A stretch of DNA of 26,549 bases from IMG/VR virus record IMGVR_UViG_3300027852_000154, positions 1-26,549 of that record; one strand, written 5' to 3'. The notes below the pieces were generated by a model. The model worked only from the letters and a program-made list of their open reading frames with translations. It had not been told where the DNA came from and did no database searches. Source of the DNA: a virus. The translations under genes were made by a program, and so were the position numbers. Of this stretch, positions 21,349-26,549 are shown piece after piece (position 1 is the stretch's first letter; every line of letters starts with the position of its first letter).

Positions 21349-22106
21349 TGCATCACCTCCGCGGCATGGCCGATCTTGCCGTTCCAGGTCTTTTTCATGG
21401 GGAGTTCTTCTTTGGTGTACAGCTTGAAAAGGCGGACAGCGCCAGCACGCAGCAGAACCGGGTAATAACGCTCCTGCTCCTCTCCAGTGTTGGGGTTTGT
21501 CCAAATAGTGGTGCGTTCGGCCAAATACGTGTCACGGGCCTTGCTGTTCACCCGCCAGCCACTGAAGCCGTCACGACGCAGCCAGCCGATCGCGGCCAAG
21601 TACTTCTGGATCTCTTGGCAGTTCACCCCGTTGAGAGTGCGCGCAAAGTCAGTAATGCGCATACCATCAGTGAAATGCGCCTGCAGGTGCTCCAGATCCT
21701 GACGAACCTGCTGATTCTCCAGCGCCAGCTGCTGGCCCCGCTCAACAGCATCAGCCCAAGCGCGGGCGGCAACGGCGGGATTGTTGAAGTCGGGCAACTG
21801 GTAAGCATTATTTACATGTTGCTGCTCGAGCTGGGGCCAACGGTCCACGATGGCGGCGCGGTACTTGATGCTGTAACCAGCCACCAGGATGTCGCACTCA
21901 CGGCGCGGCAGGTTGAAGCAGTCATACTCCTGACCATTGCCAGCTTTATACACTCCTGAAAATTCAGGAGTGGCCAACCCGAGCTCAGCCAGCATCTTGC
22001 GAACATCAGCCATCACGTTGTCGTGACGCTTATCGCACAGCCTGGCAATCTCGATGCTGCTCATAGTAAGCAGCTGATTGTTGTCGATCTTCATCATCTG
22101 GTTCAT
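21345..22106 (-). CDS. Phage antirepressor (Rha-type N-domain, KilAC C-domain)
   Basis: A 253-aa protein. The N-terminal Rha/BRO-like part is SSIEIARLCDKRHDNVMADVRKMLAELGLATPEFSGVYKAGNGQEYDCFNLPRRECDILVAGYSIKYRAAIVDRW. The C-terminal KilAC (ANT) part begins near residue 135 and contains RITDFARTLNGVNCQEIQKYLAAIGWLRRDGFSGWRVN and ends with AVRLFKLYTKEELPMKKTW. ATG at 22106 has a GAGG site and overlaps the stop of a 35-aa ORF (ATGA). Such proteins inactivate CI-type repressors and are kept silent in P1/P22 by C4 antisense RNA. Structured DNA upstream here supports similar control. Confidence 0.92.
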   Translation of the reverse strand: MNQMMKIDNNQLLTMSSIEIARLCDKRHDNVMADVRKMLAELGLATPEFSGVYKAGNGQEYDCFNLPRRECDILVAGYSIKYRAAIVDRWPQLEQQHVNNAYQLPDFNNPAVAARAWADAVERGQQLALENQQVRQDLEHLQAHFTDGMRITDFARTLNGVNCQEIQKYLAAIGWLRRDGFSGWRVNSKARDTYLAERTTIWTNPNTGEEQERYYPVLLRAGAVRLFKLYTKEELPMKKTWNGKIGHAAEVMQ

Positions 22107-22210
22107 AATGAAACCTCGTTTTGAGTTAACCCGGTGCGGCTCCCCAGCCATTCAGCATCGGGTTTTCTTTTGCCTGATCGAAGCGTTCCTTCGGTACGAT
22201 TCGTGCGCAT
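22103..22210 (-). CDS. Possible 35-aa leader peptide coupled to the antirepressor
   Basis: An ATG at 22210 with an AAAGGA site opens a 35-codon basic peptide (starting MRTNRTEGTLRSGKRKPDAE) whose TGA overlaps the antirepressor ATG. In P1 the small icd ORF overlaps ant and its translation is required for ant. This ORF is well placed to play that part. The long stem (22220-22290) ends one base before its ribosome site. Too short for homology judgement. Confidence 0.45.
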   Translation of the reverse strand: MRTNRTEGTLRSGKRKPDAEWLGSRTGLTQNEVSL

Positions 22211-22219
22211 GGTTCCTTT

Positions 22220-22290
22220 GCAACTGAACAGCACCCTCATTCCCTGCCGCCCCGATACGTTTTAAAGCAGCGAGGATGCTGTTCAGTTGC
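22220..22290 (-). promoter_or_regulatory. Long stem-loop (19-bp arms, 33-nt loop) upstream of antirepressor
   Basis: Arms at 22220-22238 and 22272-22290 pair over 19 bp with one mismatch; the inner 14 bp are GCAACTGAACAGCA and its exact complement. A second 6-bp stem CCCCTC/GAGGGG lies just upstream in the transcript (22291 onward). There is no T-run, so it is not a terminator. Its downstream foot abuts the AAGGA ribosome site of the 35-aa ORF, so folding could occlude or expose that site. Confidence 0.6.
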
Positions 22291-22608
22291 CCCTCTCTGT
22301 CGCCACCGGCGAGGGGTACCGGTATTCCGTGAACCTTCATGGCTTGCAGATTGTCTTGGGCGCCGATCTGCCAGCGGCACTGCTCACCCTGGGTAAGATG
22401 TTCTGCCCGTCTTTCCGAGCTGTCCGCGACCCTACTTGTACCCGGCTCTGCCCCACTGCAGGGGCCCGATCTGTTCGGGAGGACGCCTGACTAAGCCCTG
22501 AGGCCCAAAGGAGCGCCATCGTCCTGCTGCCGAGGTTTTTCCATGTCCAGGCACTCACGGCTTATCCTGGTCGGCGCCTTCCCCCGCCGCTGGGTCGCTG
22601 CAGGCCGC
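22291..22608. other. Gene-poor structured stretch between early genes
   Basis: This 318-bp stretch, plus the stem-loop beyond it, holds no convincing gene. Open frames across it (22152-22340 and 22337-22558 minus) lack good ribosome sites and have biased, Arg/Ser-rich translations. The stretch contains the C4-like hairpins and several GC-rich inverted repeats. It is most likely an untranslated regulatory part of the early leftward transcript. Confidence 0.55.
22383..22479 (-). ncRNA. C4-like antisense RNA candidate (antirepressor control)
   Basis: On the minus strand two adjoining GC hairpins, CCCGA-ACAGA-TCGGG (22465-22479) and CCCC-TGCAGT-GGGG (22451-22464), are followed by a conserved-looking segment and a CTTAC/GTGAG hairpin (22383-22397). 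They lie in the same transcript and upstream of the antirepressor, the layout of C4 RNAs in P1, P7 and P22-type phages. The hairpin loop contains GAACAG, complementary to CTGTTC in the stem next to the small-ORF ribosome site. I recall similar segments annotated near phage antirepressors, but the match to the C4 family model cannot be tested here. Exact ends unknown. Confidence 0.5.
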
Positions 22609-23166
22609 TTACACGTCCGGCTGGTAAACTTTTTCCAAATGGTTAGCACTGCAATTCAGCATGGCCGCAGCAACTGGGTAACGCGCCTGCACACAGCCGG
22701 AAAACTCACGCAAGAAGAGGATGCAGTCATCAAAGTTTGCGGGCTTGCGCGGCTGCGCAGTCAGGTGGCGAACTTCCGCCAGCGCCACATCGATGGTGCA
22801 CTGGTCCAGATCAATCACCGGAAGCGGTTGATCAAACACCACCTCTTCCAGCACCACGTTGTCATCGGTGCCAGCTGACGCATCAGAGCTTTCAAGATCG
22901 TCAGCATCGGCATCAGCGCCAGCCGGCGCGACTTCGATCAAGCCGTGCAGCTCCGTGTGCCCTTTGTCAGTCAGGTGGTACTGGCTTTTCTCACCCAGCC
23001 CAACGCGCAGCACCAGACCGCTCTCGGTCAGATCCATAAGCACTTTGTTGAAGTCCCCTGCCTTGTTACACGTCAGGGAGCGAGACATCGCCAGCCCAGG
23101 CGCAATGCCCGGCGCGTCAGCAATGATCTTCAAGATCTCGGTTTTGCGGGTTTCGTGCTTGTTCAT
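22609..23166 (-). CDS. Winged-helix-type early protein, function unknown
   Basis: A 185-aa protein. Residues 1-80 look like a small winged helix (RKTEILKIIADAPGIAPGLAMSRSLTCNKAGDFNKVLMDLTESGLVLRVGLGEKSQYHLTDKG). Residues 82-105 are an acidic Ala/Asp linker (APAGADADADDLESSDASAG). Residues 110-185 are helical with VIDLDQCTIDVALAEVRHL. ATG at 23166 has AGGTGA. It is the second gene of the early operon, beyond the terminator after the Cro-like gene. A regulator role (in the place of cII or an antiterminator) is inferred; no family recognised with confidence. Confidence 0.68.
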   Translation of the reverse strand: MNKHETRKTEILKIIADAPGIAPGLAMSRSLTCNKAGDFNKVLMDLTESGLVLRVGLGEKSQYHLTDKGHTELHGLIEVAPAGADADADDLESSDASAGTDDNVVLEEVVFDQPLPVIDLDQCTIDVALAEVRHLTAQPRKPANFDDCILFLREFSGCVQARYPVAAAMLNCSANHLEKVYQPDV

Positions 23167-23203
23167 TTTTCACCTGTATGGATTTACATGAGCCGGGCCG
23201 GAT

Positions 23204-23240
23204 AAAAAAAACAGGCGCCAGCAGGAATACTGGAACCTGT
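23204..23240 (-). terminator. Intrinsic terminator just after the Cro-like gene
   Basis: On the minus strand an 11-bp stem with one wobble and one mismatch (ACAGGTTCCAG / CTGGCGCCTGT) has an 8-nt loop and is followed by eight T residues. It starts at the Cro-like stop codon. It corresponds to lambda tR1 and would limit early transcription past the first gene unless it is read through. Confidence 0.85.
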
Positions 23241-23464
23241 CAGGCGGCGACTAATTCGGGCCAGATAACACGCCAATCGTCAGGCCGCAGCTGCTTTCTG
23301 GTAACAGCTCCGCAGGTTTCTTTTTCGAGACGCGCGGCCAGCTCAGCAGATGCTGTCTTGTTTCCGTAGGCGATCTGGCGCAAGTACCCGCGAGTGGTTT
23401 TGGTGCGCTTCACCTGTTCATCGCTTGCTGTCTTGGCCCAGTCCAGCAGTGCTTTGTTCTTCAT
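23240..23464 (-). CDS. cro: Cro/YdaS-like regulator
   Basis: A 74-aa helix-turn-helix protein of the Cro/YdaS-like type: QVKRTKTTRGYLRQIAYGNKTASAELAARLEKETCGAVTRKQLRPDDWRVIWPEL. The ending RPDDW..IWPEL is the hallmark of this group. It is divergent from the CI-type repressor with a 109-bp shared control region and directly downstream of the leftward promoter. It should repress the repressor gene and tune early transcription. ATG at 23464 has only a weak site. Confidence 0.87.
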   Translation of the reverse strand: MKNKALLDWAKTASDEQVKRTKTTRGYLRQIAYGNKTASAELAARLEKETCGAVTRKQLRPDDWRVIWPELVAA

Positions 23465-23496
23465 TCGGTTTCGGTCCGTTGGTCAGACATAGCGCA

Positions 23497-23525
23497 AGTA
23501 TTACCCTTGGGTAATCATATTTCAA
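23497..23525 (-). promoter_or_regulatory. Early leftward promoter (PR-like)
   Basis: On the minus strand TTGAAA (23520-23525, 5/6 to -35) and AATACT (23497-23502, 4/6 to -10) are 17 nt apart. Operator 1 lies between and overlaps the -10, so repressor binding would block polymerase. It reads into the Cro-like gene about 30 bp downstream. A convincing promoter for the divergent repressor gene could not be found. Confidence 0.7.
23501..23514. promoter_or_regulatory. Operator 1 for repressor/Cro
   Basis: TTACCCTTGGGTAA, a palindrome with 6-bp half sites (TTACCC/GGGTAA), overlaps the spacer and -10 of the early promoter. It shares 12 of 14 positions with operator 2. Confidence 0.75.
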
Positions 23526-23539
23526 TACCTGCAGGACAT

Positions 23540-23553
23540 TTACCTTTGAGTAA
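23540..23553. promoter_or_regulatory. Operator 2 for repressor/Cro
   Basis: TTACCTTTGAGTAA, the second copy, centred 39 bp from operator 1 and 14 bp upstream of the -35 of the leftward promoter, 20 bp before the repressor ATG. A lone half site GGTAA (23559-23563) nearby may be part of a weaker third site. Confidence 0.72.
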
Positions 23554-23573
23554 CAACTGGTAAGACTTGGGAC

Positions 23574-24332
23574 ATGGAAACTCGAGAGATACGCCGGAAA
23601 AACCTCAAGGCATTAATGGACCACCTGTTTGGAGCAGAACGTGGGGCTCAACGCCGCATGGCAGAAACGATAGGTCGTCAGCCTGACTACATATCAAGAT
23701 GCCTATCTGACCCTTCCAAAAAGGGCGCAAAGGCAATTGGTGAGGACTTGGCGCGGGAGATAGAGAATGTATTTTCCCTACAGCGCTATTCTTTGGACTC
23801 TGTCGAGTTCTCACCGAGCACTGGCGGATCTACTGGTGACAATCGAAAGGAGCAAAACAAGGACAGCAACGTGATAGCCGCAGATTTCCAGAAAGGACGC
23901 CTCAAGGAAGGCGAAATCTCCATTCCCCAGTTTGATGTACGTGCGGCAATGGGCCCCGGTCAGGTCGCGCCTGATTACGTCGAGACAATCCGGCATCTGA
24001 CACTCCACCAGGGTTATTTATCCACACTAGGCGTGCGTTATACGCAGCCTGGCAATTTGGCGATCGTGACCGGTTACGGTCAAAGCATGGAAGGCACCAT
24101 CAACGACGGCGATCCGGTCATTATCGACCGCGGTGTACAGACGTTCATTGGCGATGGCGTGTACCTGCTCACCTGGAATGATTTGCTCTTCATCAAACGC
24201 CTGCAGATGGTGTCGGCCACAGAAGTCGAGCTGATCAGCGACAACCCAATGCATAAAGACAGGGTTGTGAGGTTGGATGAGCTCACCATCCACGCAAAGG
24301 TGTTATTGGCCTGGAACGCCAGAAAGCTTTAG
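23574..24332 (+). CDS. cI: CI-type repressor with S24 (LexA-like) protease domain
   Basis: A 252-aa lysogeny repressor. The N-terminal part (residues 5-70) is a helix-turn-helix with AQRRMAETIGRQPDYISRCLSD. The linker (80-115) is polar. The C-terminal S24 domain starts near IPQFDVRAAMGPGQ. It has catalytic Ser171 in GYGQSMEGTINDGD and Lys208 in LLFIKRL, so RecA-stimulated self-cleavage is expected and induction should be SOS-linked. ATG at 23574 has a weak site (TTGGGAC). It faces the Cro-like gene across two operators. An antirepressor gene in the early operon suggests a second way to lift repression. Confidence 0.94.
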   Translation: METREIRRKNLKALMDHLFGAERGAQRRMAETIGRQPDYISRCLSDPSKKGAKAIGEDLAREIENVFSLQRYSLDSVEFSPSTGGSTGDNRKEQNKDSNVIAADFQKGRLKEGEISIPQFDVRAAMGPGQVAPDYVETIRHLTLHQGYLSTLGVRYTQPGNLAIVTGYGQSMEGTINDGDPVIIDRGVQTFIGDGVYLLTWNDLLFIKRLQMVSATEVELISDNPMHKDRVVRLDELTIHAKVLLAWNARKL

Positions 24333-24363
24333 ACCAACCGGCCACCGTGCAAGGAGTGCTGCC

Positions 24364-25242
24364 ATGTCGATCCATTTACTGCCCTCCGATAAATTTGTTG
24401 GGCAGATTGCACCACCAAAGAAAACGGGGATTAGCGCTTTATTCAGAGCAAAGATTGAATTAAACGACTCACCTGAGTGCTGCTTCGTTAAACCGTTGCC
24501 AGACCTTATATACTGCCCCGTTGCACAATCTCCGGTTCCTAACCGCGAGGCAACAGCTGAAGCGATTGGATACGCGCTGGCAAAACGATCAGGCTTTGAG
24601 GTGCCCGCCGAGGCCGGCATCATCCTGCTAACGCTTGAGCAAATTCCTCAGGAACTACATGCCAAGCTTATAGAAGGCGGTGGCGAGTTACAGCAAGACT
24701 ACCTGTGCTGGTTCAGTAAGGATATGGCGTATCCTAATATCATTCAGCACATCAACCTCGACGACCTCCCCTGCGATACTGTTGCTCAGGCGTTAAGGCG
24801 GGTTGTCGAGGAATTGGCACAAAAGCCCGAAACATGCAGGATTGTTGCTTTCGATGACTGGCTTGCCAACTCTGACAGAAACCTAGGCAATCTCCTTGCC
24901 GCACCTGTTAATCCCATGCTTATCGACCACGGAAGGATATTTTTCTACCCCAACTGGTCACCGGGTCAGCTTGGCTTTCCAGAGCCAGCCAATGCAAACC
25001 TGCTACTTAATGCACTGGAGTCCGTCTCGCCAGGTTGGAGTGACAAGCTTCCAAACAAAAGCGCGCGGGCAATGGCTTATGCTTCATTCATCAAAATCAT
25101 GCGTGCCGATGAGTGCAAGAAGGAGCTATCAGCTTTCCTCGCTGAGTTTTTCGACCAGTCTCAAATCAATGCTATCATCCAGCTTCTGGAAAGCAGGCTA
25201 GATACTGACAACTACAACCAGAAGATAGGACTTATTGCATGA
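24364..25242 (+). CDS. HipA-like (HipA_2) kinase family protein
   Basis: A 292-aa protein starting at ATG 24364 with AAGGAG 7 nt upstream; the longer open frame into the repressor is unsupported. Kinase-like features: ATP-binding Lys (CCFVKPLP, Lys43), Glu62 in NREATAEAIGYALAKRSGFEVP, catalytic loop DDWLANSDRNLGNLL (Asp171, Asn176) and metal-binding LIDHG (Asp188). This is the HipA/PI3K-like pattern. The protein is smaller than HipA (440 aa) and lacks its N-terminal subdomain, like the HipA_2 family. It lies 31 bp behind the repressor with no clear promoter between, so it is probably expressed in the lysogen. Substrate unknown; HipA phosphorylates Glu-tRNA synthetase. No HipB-type partner is next to it apart from the repressor itself. 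Confidence 0.8.
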   Translation: MSIHLLPSDKFVGQIAPPKKTGISALFRAKIELNDSPECCFVKPLPDLIYCPVAQSPVPNREATAEAIGYALAKRSGFEVPAEAGIILLTLEQIPQELHAKLIEGGGELQQDYLCWFSKDMAYPNIIQHINLDDLPCDTVAQALRRVVEELAQKPETCRIVAFDDWLANSDRNLGNLLAAPVNPMLIDHGRIFFYPNWSPGQLGFPEPANANLLLNALESVSPGWSDKLPNKSARAMAYASFIKIMRADECKKELSAFLAEFFDQSQINAIIQLLESRLDTDNYNQKIGLIA

Positions 25243-26114
25243 ACAGCAGCCTCAGAGGGAAGCTTCGCAAGGAAGGAGGCCAGAGCCCTGTTTCAGGTCG
25301 CTGGCAGAGCATCCAGCTGTGCATCGATGAAGACACCCGCGAATTCTTCAATGTAGGTGTTGTGTTCAGCAATGAGAATGTCATCGAGGTACGCATGTTG
25401 GACGCATACGATCGCCTCAATTGCCTGTTTGATACTCGCATCGACAAAAACTCACTATCTCACACCCTTCACGACATTGAGTCAGCCATCATCGAACTGA
25501 AGGGTAATCTCCCAGATACCCTAGGCCACAATATCAAGCTTGGGGTTCCTCTATACGCAGCGGGCCGGTCTCCAGAAGAAATCGTTGATGAGTTCTTCAA
25601 CCATGTTGTGACATTGGCAAAGCCCAAAAATAGCAAGGATAGTCAGCGCTTCCGTTATCGTGCCACGGGCAAGGTGAGGAGCACCGTTATGGACCTCATG
25701 CGCGAATCATTTCCGCTCGAGGCTGATAGAATTATCCAGAAAGAGCGTTACGTTCTCAGGCTTAAATCAGGTGGCAAGCTGGATCTTGATATCCCTTTGA
25801 TCAACGACACGGCCTCCGGTGCCATTGTCTCAGCTTGGTACAAAGATACGCTAAAGGTGGAGAACAGTTTGCTAAGGGCTTCGGCTGATCTCAACTTGAT
25901 CAGGAGCAACACCGACCGCAAACAAGCAGCTGTTTCCGTGCTGATTCCCGACACCAAAAGCGGTCTATCACAGACTGAATTCAACAAGCTGCACACAGTC
26001 ACCATGAGGCAGCTGGATAGAATCCGGGCAACCGGCGTAGAAGTAATCGAGGCCATCACAACGCAAGAGCTTGCCGCTCAAACCTCAAACTGGTGGATGC
26101 AGCGCGCCAGCTAA
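25239..26114 (+). CDS. DUF3037-like partner of the HipA-like kinase
   Basis: A 291-aa protein whose ATG overlaps the kinase stop (ATGA), so the two are co-translated. Residues 22-70 (WQSIQLCIDEDTREFFNVGVVFSNENVIEVRMLD) resemble DUF3037, with its 'E..NvGVv' motif; DUF3037 genes commonly sit beside HipA_2 kinases. The remainder, about residues 95-290, is alpha/beta and not recognised; it is longer than typical DUF3037 proteins (about 120 aa). It has no catalytic motif, signal peptide or membrane segment. It could regulate, guide or neutralise the kinase; this is inference. Confidence 0.68.
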   Translation: MNSSLRGKLRKEGGQSPVSGRWQSIQLCIDEDTREFFNVGVVFSNENVIEVRMLDAYDRLNCLFDTRIDKNSLSHTLHDIESAIIELKGNLPDTLGHNIKLGVPLYAAGRSPEEIVDEFFNHVVTLAKPKNSKDSQRFRYRATGKVRSTVMDLMRESFPLEADRIIQKERYVLRLKSGGKLDLDIPLINDTASGAIVSAWYKDTLKVENSLLRASADLNLIRSNTDRKQAAVSVLIPDTKSGLSQTEFNKLHTVTMRQLDRIRATGVEVIEAITTQELAAQTSNWWMQRAS

Positions 26115-26198
26115 TCCAAACTGCTAGCTTTGATTATCGCGACCAAGCTTTTGATAGGCCGCGCATATCACAGCCATTAACACTACCAAGGAGACGCA

Positions 26199-26549
26199 AT
26201 GGAACGCATCAAAAAGATCTTCGCTTATACAGCCATGGCGCTATCTATAGCCTTTGTCACCTATCTAGTTGTCGATGAAGACACACCTGCACAGCCTGTC
26301 GCAGAGCAAGCAGCGCCAGCATTCCAGCCCACACCCGAGATGCTGGCCGCAGTCGATCCCGGTGAAGGATTCAGGGAAGATGGCTGGATCTTCGAGATCG
26401 GCGAGTTCACTGAACGCGGTGTCGATGTCCGTGCGTACTGGCCGGCAGGACAGCAGGCAACGCAACCAATGGTACAAATGATGGGTGAGGCTCTTGTTGT
26501 CGATACGGTTACCAGACTCAGGAAAGCTGGCTTTGATGCAAAGGAGCGC
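26199..26549 (+). CDS. Exported or membrane-anchored unknown protein, C-terminus cut off
   Basis: The first 117 codons of a protein running off the right edge. ATG at 26199 has a strong AAGGAG site. The N-terminus MERIKKIFAYTAMALSIAFV has a Lys/Arg start and a hydrophobic stretch to about residue 25, a signal peptide or anchor. A Pro/Ala/Gln linker follows (DEDTPAQPVAEQAAPAFQPT), then a folded-looking part (GWIFEIGEFTERGVDVRAYWP). It is separated from the DUF3037-like gene by 84 bp without a visible terminator, so it may belong to the same operon. Not recognised. Confidence 0.68.
   Translation, partial: MERIKKIFAYTAMALSIAFVTYLVVDEDTPAQPVAEQAAPAFQPTPEMLAAVDPGEGFREDGWIFEIGEFTERGVDVRAYWPAGQQATQPMVQMMGEALVVDTVTRLRKAGFDAKER

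Noticed and set aside
22152-22340. Minus-strand 62-codon frame upstream of the antirepressor.
   Set aside because: It has no good ribosome site, contains the long inverted repeat and conflicts with the better-supported 35-aa ORF. It could still be an icd-like frame but is not supported.
22337-22558. Minus-strand 73-codon frame over the C4-like hairpins.
   Set aside because: Biased Arg/Ser/Ala-rich translation without a ribosome site; better explained as structured RNA.
24277-24363. Longer kinase reading frame starting inside the repressor gene.
   Set aside because: The extension overlaps the repressor's C-terminus, has no ribosome site and adds an unlike sequence. ATG 24364 has AAGGAG at good distance.

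Overview
The window is most of a temperate phage genome (a prophage or phage contig) from a gammaproteobacterium. This is inferred from moderately high GC, the lambda/P2-like gene families and strong AGGAGG-type ribosome sites. No bacterial chromosomal gene, integrase, att site, tRNA or CRISPR array is visible, and both ends cut through genes. Almost everything left of about 23.5 kb is on the minus strand and is transcribed from right to left. A short plus-strand block lies at the right end.

Right to left, the layout is as follows. (1) A plus-strand immunity arm: an S24-type CI repressor (23574-24332), then a HipA-like kinase gene overlapping a DUF3037-like gene, then a truncated exported or membrane-anchored protein. 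(2) A divergent control region (23465-23573) with two near-identical 14-bp palindromic operators and a good leftward promoter. (3) The early leftward operon: a Cro/YdaS-like regulator with an intrinsic terminator at its stop, a winged-helix-type protein, a roughly 400-bp structured stretch resembling the C4 antisense-RNA region of P1/P22-type phages, a Rha/KilAC antirepressor, a replication protein (HTH_36 plus DnaT-like domain) whose gene contains iterons, small unknown proteins, a RuvC-like resolvase and a zinc-ribbon protein. It ends with a Mor/C-type transcription activator. (4) Lysis: two small membrane proteins, a GH108 endolysin and a 3TM holin. (5) A lambda-type head module: Nu1/GpA terminase, a gpW-like protein, a lambda-type portal, a fused S78 protease/HK97 capsid protein, and completion proteins. 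(6) A P2-type contractile tail module: tail completion, baseplate V-W-J-I, fibre and its chaperone, two cargo genes, sheath, tube, E/E' with a -1 frameshift, and the start of the tape measure.

The phage is therefore a myovirus-type mosaic: lambda-like head, P2-like tail, and Mu-like late control. The most striking non-coding signal is a 17-bp motif (CCTCTGGCGNNNTTTCC on plus) repeated five times. The copies lie just after the Mor-like gene and upstream of the head, capsid, baseplate and sheath genes. Two copies have an identical TAATAC -10 element at the same 19-nt distance. I read these as the late promoters of the Mor-like activator. One of them lies inside the protease-capsid gene, directly before an internal capsid start. 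Other signals are an iteron array with about 22-bp period inside the replication gene, a long stem-loop and C4-like hairpins upstream of the antirepressor, and a kinase/DUF3037 pair beside the repressor that could be a lysogen-expressed defence or toxin module.
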